Part shown: piece after piece, positions 8,392 through 17,246 of the stretch | Layout: each line of letters opens with the position of its first letter | How positions within the stretch are numbered: the stretch's first letter is position 1 | NCBI RefSeq assembly: GCF_946221935.1 | Contig: NZ_CAMIGN010000001.1 | Span: forward strand, 248,001-312,000 | Direction of reading: 5' to 3' | Origin: an uncultured Corynebacterium sp. | Lineage (GTDB): Bacteria; Actinomycetota; Actinomycetes; Mycobacteriales; Mycobacteriaceae | Length of the DNA: 64,000 nucleotides | Program-made: the position numbers and the translations under genes | Notes under the pieces: model-generated | Database searches by the model: none | What the model was told of the DNA's origin: nothing | What the model saw: only the letters and a program-made list of their open reading frames with translations

Positions 8392-9930
8392 ATGGCTGTA
8401 GGGCATGCGCAAGCGCTGGCGTTGGAGGGGACGCGGCGGACGGTTATTACCGTCGAATGTGATGTGAGTAGGGGGCTTCCCGGCATCTCGATTGTGGGTA
8501 TGGGGGATACCGCGGTGGTGCAGGCGAAGGACCGCATCCGCTCGGCGTTAAAGAACTCGGGCGTGGCGTGGCCGGGGTCGAGGACGGTGATGAGTCTGTC
8601 ACCAGCTGGGTTGCCGAAGCAGGGGGCGGGATACGACCTGGCGATGGTGTGTGCGATGCTCTCCGCGGTTGCGGAGGACGCAGTGGTGGCTGGCAGACTG
8701 TCTGCAACTGTCCTAGTGGGGGAGCTGGGACTCGATGGGCAGATTCGCCCTGTACAAGGGGTGTTTGCTCTTGTATTGGCCGCGGCGATGGAGAGTTTTT
8801 CCACGGTTGTGGTTCCGGCGGGCAATGAGGCAGAGGCTGCCGCTGCGGCGGAGGCAGCGGAGTCAGCGGAGTCGGTGGTAACGGTGCGGATAGCCCGCAA
8901 TCTCGCTAGCGTTATCGAGTGGTTAAGAGGCGGAGACTTACCGGAAGCACAACCAGGGCAACAGGTGCCTCCCCGTGAGGTGGGGGATCTGGCGGAGGTG
9001 TTGGGACAACCGGCGGCACGCCGGGCAGTAGAGGTTGCTGCGGCAGGCGGACATAACCTGTTGCTTATTGGACCTCCGGGAAGCGGCAAATCCATGCTGG
9101 CTGAGCGGTTGCCAGGAATCTTGCCGCCAATGAGCGATAGCGAGCGGGTGGAGGCTGCCATCGTGCATTCTTTAGCGGGGGTCAAGGGGAATCTTTCGGA
9201 GGTGCTTGCCGGTCGAAGGCCTTTCATCGCCCCGCACCATTCTGTGACTCCAGCGGCATTGATTGGTGGAGGACGTGTGCCAGTTCCCGGAGCGGTGAGT
9301 CTCGCACACCACGGTGTTCTATTTCTCGATGAGGTCAGTGAGGCGCGCCGGGACTGCCTCGACACTCTGCGCGTGCCCATGGAGCTGCGCCGGGTAGAGC
9401 TTGTGCGTGCACAACGGATTTCGACTTTTCCCGCGGATTTCCAGCTGGTATTAGCCGCGAATCCCTGTCCGTGCGGGGCAGAGCTGGCCATTGACTGCAC
9501 ATGTCCTTCCGGAACCCGGCTCAGATATCAGGCGAAGCTTTCTGGCCCGCTTCGCGATCGGGTGGACGTGTTTGCCCGCACTACGGGGCGACCGCAGATA
9601 GCGGGGCTTAAAAACTCGTCTGAGTCCACCGCGGTGGTGGCAGAGCGGGTAGCTGCAGCGCGGGATCGTGCGCGTCAGCGGTGGGGCACAGCCAGCAACG
9701 CCCTGGTACCCGGAAAGGATTTGCGGGAGGTGGGAGTAGATGAAGCCGGTGAGTTGCTGCTCGAGGACATGCTTCGAACAGGCACTATCACCCAGCGGGG
9801 TGTTGACCGCACCATCCGTGTGGCGTGGACACTCGCGGATTTGGAGTCTGCACCCGCGCCACATCTGGGGCATATCAGCGACGCGGTGGAGCTCTTCGGC
9901 GCAGACCAGGAACTAACGGAGGTGGCATAA
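8392..9930 (+). CDS. comM: ComM/YifB-family AAA+ ATPase
   Basis: A 512-residue Mg-chelatase-like AAA+ protein. The N-terminal ~200 residues are the Lon-protease-like domain, followed by Walker A GPPGSGKS (about 226-233), Walker B-type VLFLDEV, a Cys cluster NPCPCG...CTC near 360, and the C-terminal Mg-chelatase lid. In transformable Gram-negative bacteria ComM is a hexameric helicase that promotes branch migration of incoming DNA; whether this holds here is inference. It lies between yraN and dprA with only a few bases between genes. Confidence 0.92.
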   Translation: MAVGHAQALALEGTRRTVITVECDVSRGLPGISIVGMGDTAVVQAKDRIRSALKNSGVAWPGSRTVMSLSPAGLPKQGAGYDLAMVCAMLSAVAEDAVVAGRLSATVLVGELGLDGQIRPVQGVFALVLAAAMESFSTVVVPAGNEAEAAAAAEAAESAESVVTVRIARNLASVIEWLRGGDLPEAQPGQQVPPREVGDLAEVLGQPAARRAVEVAAAGGHNLLLIGPPGSGKSMLAERLPGILPPMSDSERVEAAIVHSLAGVKGNLSEVLAGRRPFIAPHHSVTPAALIGGGRVPVPGAVSLAHHGVLFLDEVSEARRDCLDTLRVPMELRRVELVRAQRISTFPADFQLVLAANPCPCGAELAIDCTCPSGTRLRYQAKLSGPLRDRVDVFARTTGRPQIAGLKNSSESTAVVAERVAAARDRARQRWGTASNALVPGKDLREVGVDEAGELLLEDMLRTGTITQRGVDRTIRVAWTLADLESAPAPHLGHISDAVELFGADQELTEVA

Positions 9931-9933
9931 GCC

Positions 9934-11124
9934 ATGACAACCACTGACAATCTCTATGAGTGGGCCTATCTGCGACGCGTCGTAGAAGCTTCCCGGACTG
10001 ATGTGCTGGACTTGCTCTGGCCGGAAGGATGGGAAAAGGCTGGGGCGTCGCAGGTTAAAGCGGTCGCCGAGGCATTGGCGCGCCGGGGTGGCAGACTGCC
10101 CGATGAACTGGCCGACGCGACTTCACAGCGATATGAACAGGATCCATCAAAGGACATTGAGCTGGCTGCTGCGCGCGGCTGGCGACTTGTCACACCCGAG
10201 GACGATGAATGGCCGGAGGAACTTAGCGCCAGCTTCATGCGCATGGCCAATTCAGGTGCAGACCATGATTCTTCCGTGCGCGGACAGGCCGCCGCGCCGT
10301 TTGCGCTGTGGGTGCGTGGAGATATTCGCCTGGATGTTGCCGTGCGACGCTCCGTCACCGTCGTAGGCACACGCGCGGCGACGCGCTACGGCGAGCAGGT
10401 CACGCAGTCTTTCACTGGAGATCTGGCCGATGCGGGTTTTAGCCTGATCTCCGGGGGTGCGGTGGGAATCGATGCACTTGTCCACCGGGCGGCTCTGCAG
10501 TCTAAAGCGCCTACGGTGGCGGTGATGGCCTGCGGTTTGGATATTCCTTATCCCAAGGCTCACACAGAGCTATTCGAGCACATCATTGCCGCAGGGGGAC
10601 TGGTGATCAGTGAGTATCCTCCTGGCACTCCGCCTGCGCGCCACCGTTTCCTTACTCGTAACCGCATCGCCGCAGCACTTGGCCAGGCGACTTTGGTGGT
10701 GGAGGCGCCCCTTAGGAGCGGGGCGCTCAACACCTTGAACTGGGCGGAGGCCTTCGTTAAACCAACTTTCGCGGTGCCTGGGCCGGTGACCTCGCATGCG
10801 TCGTTGGGGTGCCTCGACCGTATTCGCACCTCGCGGGCCACGCTGGCAGTCAGCGCCCGAGACCTGATTGAAGACCTAAGCCCCCTGGGGGAGCAGATGA
10901 GTCTGGGGTTTGCCGAAGAAGATCGCTCGTCTCTTCTGAGCTGGGAGCAGACAGCCATTTTTGACGCCGCAGGTTTGCCCTCCGGCCGGGGGAGTGAAGG
11001 TCGGCTGTCTCAATTGGTGGAGGCCACCGGTTTGCCAGCTCGTACGGTGATCCGCTGCCTACGCGACTTGGAAGCGATGGGCAGGCTTCGCAGAGAGGCG
11101 GATTGCTGGATTAGGGTTGAGTGA
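9934..11124 (+). CDS. dprA: DNA-processing protein DprA
   Basis: A 396-residue DprA/Smf protein, which binds single-stranded DNA and loads RecA in transformable species. The Rossmann-like core carries VTVVGTRAATRYGEQV, ISGGAVGIDALVHRAAL, the family box SEYPPGTPPARHRFLTRNRI and SGALNTLNWA. The C-terminal ~60 residues look like a winged helix (LSQLVEATGLPARTVIRCLRDLEAMGRLRRE). It starts 3 bases after comM. Dedicated uptake genes such as comEC are not in the window, so competence cannot be claimed. Confidence 0.94.
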   Translation: MTTTDNLYEWAYLRRVVEASRTDVLDLLWPEGWEKAGASQVKAVAEALARRGGRLPDELADATSQRYEQDPSKDIELAAARGWRLVTPEDDEWPEELSASFMRMANSGADHDSSVRGQAAAPFALWVRGDIRLDVAVRRSVTVVGTRAATRYGEQVTQSFTGDLADAGFSLISGGAVGIDALVHRAALQSKAPTVAVMACGLDIPYPKAHTELFEHIIAAGGLVISEYPPGTPPARHRFLTRNRIAAALGQATLVVEAPLRSGALNTLNWAEAFVKPTFAVPGPVTSHASLGCLDRIRTSRATLAVSARDLIEDLSPLGEQMSLGFAEEDRSSLLSWEQTAIFDAAGLPSGRGSEGRLSQLVEATGLPARTVIRCLRDLEAMGRLRREADCWIRVE

Positions 11125-11129
11125 CCGGC

Positions 11130-11135
11130 TACATT
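11130..11135 (+). promoter_or_regulatory. -10 box TACATT for leaderless xerC
   Basis: TACATT ends 6 bases before ATG 11142. It lies just beyond the dprA stop and supports a separate transcript for xerC. Confidence 0.5.
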
Positions 11136-11141
11136 AGTCAC

Positions 11142-12050
11142 ATGAGCAACTCCCGTCCCGTCGGCAACAAGGCATCGTTGAGTGCCGCACTGGACGATTA
11201 TGAACAGCACCTCCGCCATGTGGTGGGGCGCAGCGAAAACACCATTCGCGCGTATCGCCGAGACCTTGATAACGCCCTGGAGGGGCAGGAGCGGATCGAG
11301 GAGTTTGATCTCGACCGAGCTCGTGATGTTCTCGGCTGGGCGGTAGACAGCGGGGCAAGTCGAGCAAGCCTTTCCCGTCTCGCCTCCAGCATGCGGGGCT
11401 TTGGAGCCTTCCTGGCACACCGTGGGTTCGTTAGCGCCAATCCCGTTGCCGCACTTAAAGCCCCGAAACCGCAGCGCACGCTCCCGCGAGTATTGCGCGC
11501 CGACCAGGCCTCCGAGCTACTCGACGGGCTGCGCACCGAGCCGGAAAATGCCACACCTACCGGCATTCGCGACTGGGCCATGGTCGAGCTCCTCTACGCC
11601 ACGGGTATCCGCGTCTCTGAGCTGACAGGGTGTGATGTCGACGACGTTGACTTTTCCAACAACCTCCTGCGTGTCACGGGTAAGGGAAATAAGACGCGGG
11701 TCGTTCCTTTCGGAGCCACAGTGGTGTCAGCGCTGGAGCAGTGGCTATCCGTGCGCAAAGAAATGGCAAAAGAAACTTCGGCGCTCTTCGTCGGAGTGCG
11801 CGGCAAGCGCATCGACCCCCGTCAGGTTCGCAATGTGGTGAACAGGGTCACTCAGGCAGGACCCGGTCCGAAACTTTCCCCCCACGGTCTGCGACATTCT
11901 GCAGCCACTGCAATCCTTGAAGGCGGAGCTGATCTGCGCGTCGTCCAAGAACTGTTGGGGCATGCGAATATGTCCACCACGCAGATTTACACCCACGTAG
12001 GTACCGAACGTTTGAAGGCTGTTTTTAACCAGGCACATCCCAGAGCCTGA
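11142..12050 (+). CDS. xerC: Tyrosine recombinase XerC
   Basis: A 302-residue tyrosine recombinase expected to act with XerD at dif to resolve chromosome dimers. The N-terminal SAM-like core-binding domain covers about 10-95. The catalytic residues are present: Arg in ATGIRVSELTG, Lys in GKGNKTR, HGLRH, LGHANMSTTQ and Tyr in IYTHV. A longer reading from GTG 11121 overlaps the dprA stop, but the -10 box spacing supports ATG 11142. The 3' end overlaps the convergent M23-like gene by 26 bases. Confidence 0.93.
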   Translation: MSNSRPVGNKASLSAALDDYEQHLRHVVGRSENTIRAYRRDLDNALEGQERIEEFDLDRARDVLGWAVDSGASRASLSRLASSMRGFGAFLAHRGFVSANPVAALKAPKPQRTLPRVLRADQASELLDGLRTEPENATPTGIRDWAMVELLYATGIRVSELTGCDVDDVDFSNNLLRVTGKGNKTRVVPFGATVVSALEQWLSVRKEMAKETSALFVGVRGKRIDPRQVRNVVNRVTQAGPGPKLSPHGLRHSAATAILEGGADLRVVQELLGHANMSTTQIYTHVGTERLKAVFNQAHPRA

Positions 12051-12579
12051 CGCGCACACTGCCGAGCAGCGTCATCGGGTCTATATACTTTCGCTCCTTG
12101 CCCTCAATACGCGCGCCCCACGACAGTCCTGGTGATGTACGGGCATAGTCCGGCAGGGCTGTGGCATCCGCAAGCACGCCGATGGGCTCACCCCGGTGTA
12201 CCTGTTGTCCTGCTTTTACCCGAGCCAGCACCGGTTCATACGTCGTGCGGATACCGTCCGAGTGACTAATGGAAACCACAGGAGTGCCTGCCACCACGCC
12301 GGCAAAGGCTACAATGCCGCCCCGGCTCGCCACGATGACCTGCCCGGGAGTTGCCTGGAGATCCACACCCCGGTGCCCGGGCTTCCACACCTGATCGGGT
12401 ATGTCCGCAGCACAGAGTACCGTCGCATCCTTGGAAGTGGGTAGACGATGAGAACGCACAATCTGGGTGGAATGCTCCGGAAATGAAGCACTGGGGACGG
12501 CAGGAGACAGGGGAGCGGCATACAACAGGGAAACCGTTGCAAAAGCGCTGTACAGAACACGTGAGAACCAAGGGGTCAT
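12025..12579 (-). CDS. Exported M23-like (LytM) protein, degenerate metal site
   Basis: A 184-residue protein with an N-terminal signal peptide (hydrophobic stretch near residues 8-28) followed by an M23/LytM-type domain. The first metal motif HRGVD is present and the following block VIVASRGGIVAFAG is typical. In the last motif, where relatives usually have LHWG, this protein reads LSWGAR: the His that normally helps bind zinc is Ser (codon TCG). It may therefore be a non-catalytic LytM protein that binds peptidoglycan or activates another hydrolase; this is inference. It is transcribed towards xerC and overlaps its end. Confidence 0.85.
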   Translation of the reverse strand: MTPWFSRVLYSAFATVSLLYAAPLSPAVPSASFPEHSTQIVRSHRLPTSKDATVLCAADIPDQVWKPGHRGVDLQATPGQVIVASRGGIVAFAGVVAGTPVVSISHSDGIRTTYEPVLARVKAGQQVHRGEPIGVLADATALPDYARTSPGLSWGARIEGKERKYIDPMTLLGSVRVRLWDVPG

Positions 12580-12589
12580 GGTTAGAAAT

Positions 12590-12660
12590 GATGCGTGGGG
12601 GCGTCACCAAAAAGAAAGAGTAAGCGAACGAGTTTGTGGATAAGTCAAAGTTGTCCACAG
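12590..12660 (-). repeat. Composite inverted element, right copy
   Basis: Read on the minus strand: TTGTCCACAG-like box (12651-12660 in plus orientation), TTATCCACA (complement of 12635-12643), a pyrimidine tract, then TTTGGTGACGCCCCC followed by ACGC, ending 11 bases before the M23-like ATG. It mirrors 7871-7928. The two copies face each other across 4.7 kb. Confidence 0.5.
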
Positions 12661-13048
12661 ATTGCGTGCGACGCGCGGTGTAGTGGACTTGTTTTAGCTG
12701 CGTGAAAGGGGGTAGTGTTGCAAGCGCAGTATGTCCGGATTCGTCTCTGCACCGCTCAAGGAAGTGCAAGTGGTTTCGCGAAGACCGCGGGGTGAAGCAA
12801 GGCTACTGACTACGCGTAGATAATTCGCACCCCACACAATGGCTCACCAGCACGGTCCCGTAAGCGGGCGAACATGGCGAGCCACAGCTACATCGGGGAA
12901 TATCTGCCAGGATGGTGCATAAGCCACCCACGTACAGTGAGTGTCGAGTGCATCGTGAAGAAAACCGTCAAACCCTAAACTTTGAAAGCGAGGAAGGGGC
13001 GGCGCCGGCCACATGGTCGGCTAGAAGAAGATACGCCCCTGTAACACC
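12661..13048 (+). promoter_or_regulatory. Gene-free stretch: probable rpsB promoter and structured leader
   Basis: No credible gene lies between the M23-like start and rpsB. TAGATAAT (12817-12824) is the best -10 candidate. Downstream are two strong hairpins. The first has arms 12841-12849 and 12875-12883 (GGCTC.CCA / TGG.GAGCC) enclosing CCCG-TAAG-CGGG. The second has GGGGC (12996-13000) / GCCCC (13035-13039) enclosing GCCGGCC-ACAT-GGTCGGC. Neither is followed by a T-run. A transcript from the candidate promoter would have a ~220-base leader, which could mediate S2 autoregulation (inference). Confidence 0.45.
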
Positions 13049-13843
13049 ATGGCTGTTGTTACTATGCGCGAGCTGCTGGACGCTGGTGTCCACTTCGGTC
13101 ACCAGACCCGTCGTTGGAACCCGAAGATGAAGCGCTTCATCTTCACCGACCGCAACGGCATCTACATCATCGACCTGCAGCAGACCCTGACCTACATCGA
13201 CGAGGCATACGAGTTCGTCAAGGAGACCGTTGCCCACGGCGGCAACATCCTGTACGTCGGCACCAAGAAGCAGGCTCAGGAAGCCGTTGCTAACGAGGCA
13301 GAGCGCGTGGGCATGCCTTATGTCAACCACCGCTGGCTCGGCGGTATGCTCACCAACTTCCAGACTGTTGCTAAGCGTCTGCACCGCCTCAAGGAGCTGC
13401 AGGCAATGGACGCAGCTGAGGACGGCTACAAGGGCCGCACCAAGAAGGAAGTTCTGATGCTGACCCGCGAGCGCAACAAGCTGGAGCGCGTTCTGGGCGG
13501 TATCGCGGACATGACCAAGACCCCGTCCGCACTGTGGATCGTCGACACCAACAAGGAGCACATCGCTGTCTCCGAGGCACAGAAGCTGAACATCCCGGTT
13601 GTTGCCATCCTGGACACCAACTGCGACCCGGACGTTGTCGACTACCCGATCCCGGGCAACGACGATGCAATCCGTTCCGCAACTTTGCTGACCAGCATCA
13701 TCTCCTCCGCTGTTGAAGCTGGCCGCCAGGCCCGCGCTGAGCGCCAGGAGGCTGCTGCTAAGGAAGCCGCTGGCGACGCTGAGAAGGCACCGGCCGAGGC
13801 TACCGAGGCAGAGGCTGAGAAGACCGAGTCTTCCGAGGCATAG
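13049..13843 (+). CDS. rpsB: 30S ribosomal protein S2
   Basis: A 264-residue small-subunit protein S2. The family blocks are clear: [45 protein letters not shown] and [13 protein letters not shown]. The C-terminus is a ~40-residue Ala/Glu-rich tail common in actinobacteria. Codon use is strongly biased, as in tsf, consistent with high expression. The gene is followed by a terminator-like hairpin and then tsf, the usual pairing. Confidence 0.97.
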   Translation: MAVVTMRELLDAGVHFGHQTRRWNPKMKRFIFTDRNGIYIIDLQQTLTYIDEAYEFVKETVAHGGNILYVGTKKQAQEAVANEAERVGMPYVNHRWLGGMLTNFQTVAKRLHRLKELQAMDAAEDGYKGRTKKEVLMLTRERNKLERVLGGIADMTKTPSALWIVDTNKEHIAVSEAQKLNIPVVAILDTNCDPDVVDYPIPGNDDAIRSATLLTSIISSAVEAGRQARAERQEAAAKEAAGDAEKAPAEATEAEAEKTESSEA

Positions 13844-13864
13844 GCTGCTTTTGGCCAGCGAATA

Positions 13865-13926
13865 GCGCCCACCCCCGTATGGGACACAGTTTTAGACCCG
13901 TGTCCGACGGGCGTGGGCGTTACTTG
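13865..13926 (+). terminator. Large hairpin between rpsB and tsf
   Basis: Outer arms CGCCCAC-C-CCCGT / ACGGG-C-GTGGGCG enclose an inner GGGACAC / GTGTCC stem. It is followed only by TTACTT, so it may attenuate rather than fully stop transcription into tsf. Confidence 0.6.
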
Positions 13927-14013
13927 TAACCTAGGCTGGAAAACAGGACTGATTTTAAAAACTGTTATTTCAGCCACTATGAAACACTTCCACCAGAAGG
14001 AGGATCGCCCCAC

Positions 14014-14832
14014 ATGGCGAACTACACCGCTGCAGACGTAAAGAAGCTCCGCGAGATCACCGGCGCCGGCATGATGGACTGCAAGAAGGCCCTGGAAGAA
14101 GCCGCAGGCGACTTCGACAAGGCCATCGAGATCCTGCGCATCAAGGGTGCTAAGGACGTCGGCAAGCGCGCAGAGCGCTCCGCTTCCGAGGGTCTGATTG
14201 CCGTTTCCGGCAACACCATGATCGAGGTTAACGCTGAGACCGACTTCGTCGCTAAGAACTCCGAGTTCATCGAGTTCGCCGACAAGGTCGCGGCTGCCGC
14301 TGCAGAGGCTAAGGCTAACTCCCGCGAAGAGCTCGAGGCAGTCGAGGTTGATGGCCAGAAGGCAATCGACGCCCTGCAGCAGCTGTCCGCAAAGATCGGC
14401 GAGAAGCTGGAGCTGAAGCGCGCCACCACCATCGAGGGTGACAAGGTTGCCGTCTACATGCACCACCGTTCCGCAGACCTGCCGCCGGCAGTCGGCGTAC
14501 TGGTCTCCTACGAGGGCGATGACGAGGGCGCAGCTAAGGCTGCCGCTATGCAGGTTGCCGCTCTGAAGGCTAAGTTCCTGAGCAACGACGAAGTTCCGGC
14601 CGAGACTGTCGCCAAGGAGCGCGAGATCGCCGAGGCTACCGCTCGCGAGGAGGGCAAGCCGGAGAAGGCTCTGCCGAACATCATCGAGGGTCGCCTGAAG
14701 GGCTACTTCAAGGACGTTTGCCTGCTGGATCAGCCGTCTGTCACCGAGTCCAAGAAGTCTGTTAAGCAGGTTATGGACGAGGCTGGCGTGACCCTGAAGG
14801 GCTTCAAGCGCTTCGAGGTTGGCCAGGCTTAA
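14014..14832 (+). CDS. tsf: Translation elongation factor Ts
   Basis: A 272-residue EF-Ts, the nucleotide exchange factor for EF-Tu. The N-terminal UBA-like region has the signature [19 protein letters not shown], and the TDFVAKN block that contacts EF-Tu follows near residue 77. The C-terminal module ends [10 protein letters not shown] strong AGAAGGAGG ribosome site precedes the ATG. A terminator follows directly. Confidence 0.97.
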   Translation: MANYTAADVKKLREITGAGMMDCKKALEEAAGDFDKAIEILRIKGAKDVGKRAERSASEGLIAVSGNTMIEVNAETDFVAKNSEFIEFADKVAAAAAEAKANSREELEAVEVDGQKAIDALQQLSAKIGEKLELKRATTIEGDKVAVYMHHRSADLPPAVGVLVSYEGDDEGAAKAAAMQVAALKAKFLSNDEVPAETVAKEREIAEATAREEGKPEKALPNIIEGRLKGYFKDVCLLDQPSVTESKKSVKQVMDEAGVTLKGFKRFEVGQA

Positions 14833-14853
14833 ATAGCCACCAGGCTTAGCTAC

Positions 14854-14890
14854 AAAAGTCCCCGCACCGATAGGGTGCCGGGGACTTTTT
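14854..14890 (+). terminator. Rho-independent terminator of tsf
   Basis: AAAAGTCCCCG-CACC / GGGTG-CCGGGGACTTTTT forms a GC-rich stem with a short GATA loop and a T-run. Confidence 0.93.
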
Positions 14891-14972
14891 CTGTTGTAGA
14901 GGTGGGGTAAACTGGCCACCAGTTTGAACCACGTCGAAAAATCGAAACTGTCGAAACTAAGGAGCAACTACG

Positions 14973-15713
14973 GTGACTACAGCCGAAAACCGTGAAGGCT
15001 ACAAGCGCGTCATGCTGAAGCTGGGAGGTGAGATGTTCGGCGGTGGCAAGGTCGGCATCGATCCCGATGTTGTGCAGAATGTCGCGCGTCAGATCGCCGA
15101 GGTCTCCAAGTCCGGCGTGGAAGTAGCGGTGGTAATCGGCGGTGGCAACTTCTTCCGTGGCGCTGAATTGCAGCAGCGCGGCCTGGATCGTTCCCGCTCC
15201 GATTACATGGGCATGCTCGGCACGGTCATGAACTGCCTGGCTCTGCAGGATTTCCTGGAGCAAGAAGGCGTGGACTGCCGCGTACAGACCGCTATCCAGA
15301 TGACGCAGGTGGCGGAGCCGTACCTCCCGTTGCGCGCATCTCGTCACCTGGAGAAGGGGCGCGTTGTTATCTTCGGTGCAGGTATGGGTATGCCGTACTT
15401 TTCCACTGACACCACCGCTGCTCAGCGTGCCTTGGAGATCGGTTGTGAGGTGCTGCTTATGGCTAAGGCCGTCGACGGCGTATACAGCGACGATCCGCGC
15501 ACGAACCCGGATGCGGAGTTGTTCCACGAGATCACTCCGTGGGAGGTTATCGAGAAGAGCCTAAAGGTTGCCGACGCCACCGCGTTTTCCCTTTGCATGG
15601 ACAACAAGATGCCGATTCTGGTGTTCAATCTGCTGACCGAGGGCAATATTGCCCGTGCCGTCGCCGGCGAGCGTATCGGCACTCTCGTCGACAGCAATGT
15701 CAGCACAAGCTAG
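14973..15713 (+). CDS. pyrH: UMP kinase
   Basis: A 246-residue bacterial UMP kinase of the amino-acid-kinase fold, converting UMP to UDP in pyrimidine nucleotide synthesis. Visible blocks: [11 protein letters not shown] (phosphate-binding loop), [27 protein letters not shown] and [17 protein letters not shown] [13 protein letters not shown] start with AAGGAG upstream. It keeps the usual tsf-pyrH-frr-cdsA order. Confidence 0.96.
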   Translation: MTTAENREGYKRVMLKLGGEMFGGGKVGIDPDVVQNVARQIAEVSKSGVEVAVVIGGGNFFRGAELQQRGLDRSRSDYMGMLGTVMNCLALQDFLEQEGVDCRVQTAIQMTQVAEPYLPLRASRHLEKGRVVIFGAGMGMPYFSTDTTAAQRALEIGCEVLLMAKAVDGVYSDDPRTNPDAELFHEITPWEVIEKSLKVADATAFSLCMDNKMPILVFNLLTEGNIARAVAGERIGTLVDSNVSTS

Positions 15714-15760
15714 TGCCAACACGACCCCGACACCTCAACACTTTCCCCACTATAGGCTGG

Positions 15761-15766
15761 TAAATT
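15761..15766 (+). promoter_or_regulatory. -10 box TAAATT for leaderless frr
   Basis: TAAATT ends 7 bases before ATG 15774, and no Shine-Dalgarno sequence lies in the gap. Confidence 0.5.
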
Positions 15767-15773
15767 CTTAAAC

Positions 15774-16331
15774 ATGATTGACGATATTCTGCTTGAGTCC
15801 GAAGAGCGCATGACCAGCTCTGTGGAGCACGCCCGCGAAGACCTGACGACCATTCGTACCGGTCGCGCGAACCCGTCTATGTTCAACGGCGTGGTAGCTG
15901 AGTACTACGGGGTTCCCACTCCGATCACCCAGATGGCTACCATTAGTGTGCCGGAGCCGCGCATGCTGCTGATCAAGCCCTACGAGCAGTCCACCATGGG
16001 AGAGATCGAGAACGCTATCCGCAACTCCGACTTGGGCGTCAACCCCACCAACGATGGCCAGGTGCTGCGGGTGACCATTCCGCAGCTTACCGAGGAGCGT
16101 CGTAAGGACATGGTTAAGATGGCTAAGTCTAAGGGCGAGGATGCAAAGATCGCCATCCGTAATATCCGCCGCAAGGGCATGGAACAGCTGGGGAAGATCC
16201 AGAAGGACGGCGAGGCCGGCGAAGACGAGGTTCGCGCAGCCGAGAAGGATCTGGAGAAGATCACTCACAGCTACGTCGAGCGCGTCGATGAGCTGGTTGA
16301 GGCTAAGGAAAAGGAACTGCTGGAGGTTTAG
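15774..16331 (+). CDS. frr: Ribosome recycling factor
   Basis: A 185-residue ribosome recycling factor, the normal length, which splits post-termination ribosomes with EF-G. Conserved stretches include [45 protein letters not shown] and the C-terminal helix [22 protein letters not shown] start with a -10 box 7 bases upstream, although it may also be read through from pyrH. Confidence 0.97.
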   Translation: MIDDILLESEERMTSSVEHAREDLTTIRTGRANPSMFNGVVAEYYGVPTPITQMATISVPEPRMLLIKPYEQSTMGEIENAIRNSDLGVNPTNDGQVLRVTIPQLTEERRKDMVKMAKSKGEDAKIAIRNIRRKGMEQLGKIQKDGEAGEDEVRAAEKDLEKITHSYVERVDELVEAKEKELLEV

Positions 16332-16346
16332 CTCTCCTGCACTCTT

Positions 16347-17231
16347 TTGTGCCCGCGCAAGAAAGGCTCTGTACCCATCTCTGCTCGCCCGAAACCAAAG
16401 AATGGTCCCGGCCGTGACCTCAAGCAGGCTATAGCCGTTGGAGTTTTTCTAGGGGCCATTGCCATCGCGGGGTTGTTCACTCCCTTTGCGTGGTACCCCC
16501 TGGTCGCCCTTGCCATGTCGCTGGCCGTCTACGAAGTATGGCGACGTCTGTACGAGGGCGGGTATGTACTGAACCTTCCTGTGCTCTTCCTAGGCGCGCA
16601 GGTGATCGTGTGGCTATCCTGGCCTTTCGGACCAACGGGAGCCCTGGCGGGCTTTGTTATCAGTGTGCTGATGGTAATGGTCACGCGTCTTTTCCACTAT
16701 GGGCGCTCCTCACCACCGCATAACTACCTGCGGGATACCGCGGTCGGCATTTTCGTTCTGACCTGGATCCCGCTGTTCGGCAGCTTCGCCGCGATGCTCT
16801 CGAGAATGCAGCGCGATCACATTGACGGTTGGGCTTTCATTGTCACATTCATGCTGTGCGTTGTCGGCTCCGACGTGGGTGGATATATCGCTGGTGTGCT
16901 CTTCGGATCCCACCCAATGGCGCCTGCCGTCAGTCCGAAGAAGTCCTGGGAGGGCTTCGTCGGTTCGCTTATTCTATCCACCGCCATTGGCGTGGCGTGT
17001 GTGACCTTGCTTCTTTCCGGCCCGTTCTGGATCGGCTTGTTACTCGGGCCCGGCCTTGCCTGCTGCGCCACGCTCGGTGACCTCGTGGAGTCGCAGTTCA
17101 AGCGCGATCTCGGCATCAAGGACATGTCAGGAATGCTGCCGGGACACGGTGGCCTCATGGATCGCCTGGATGGCATGCTGCCATCGGCGATGATCACCTG
17201 GGTCGTGCTGAATATGCTCAGCGGTGTGTAG
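16347..17231 (+). CDS. cdsA: Phosphatidate cytidylyltransferase
   Basis: A ~294-residue polytopic membrane enzyme making CDP-diacylglycerol from phosphatidate and CTP, the branch point for phosphatidylinositol, cardiolipin and related lipids. The CDP signature is complete: SPKKSWEGFVGS, then DLVESQFKRDLGIKDMSGMLPGHGGLMDRLDG near the C-terminus. About seven hydrophobic helices are visible. The start is uncertain: TTG 16347 is the only standard start in frame before the first helix, yet an AGAAAGG ribosome-site-like sequence lies downstream of it, before GTA/ATC codons. Confidence 0.92.
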   Translation: MCPRKKGSVPISARPKPKNGPGRDLKQAIAVGVFLGAIAIAGLFTPFAWYPLVALAMSLAVYEVWRRLYEGGYVLNLPVLFLGAQVIVWLSWPFGPTGALAGFVISVLMVMVTRLFHYGRSSPPHNYLRDTAVGIFVLTWIPLFGSFAAMLSRMQRDHIDGWAFIVTFMLCVVGSDVGGYIAGVLFGSHPMAPAVSPKKSWEGFVGSLILSTAIGVACVTLLLSGPFWIGLLLGPGLACCATLGDLVESQFKRDLGIKDMSGMLPGHGGLMDRLDGMLPSAMITWVVLNMLSGV

Positions 17232-17246
17232 AAGGCGGAAGTGTAG

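Noticed and set aside
8241..9500. 419-codon open frame antisense to yraN/comM
   Set aside because: Low-complexity Ser/Arg/Pro translation with no domain; comM is clear on the plus strand.
12635..12660. DnaA-box-like nonamers as a replication origin
   Set aside because: Only two or three boxes, no dnaA/dnaN/gyrB nearby and no AT-rich unwinding region. Treated as a possible regulatory element instead.
13642..14967. 441-codon open frame antisense to rpsB-tsf
   Set aside because: It spans two highly expressed genes and their terminators on the other strand; a coding-bias artefact.
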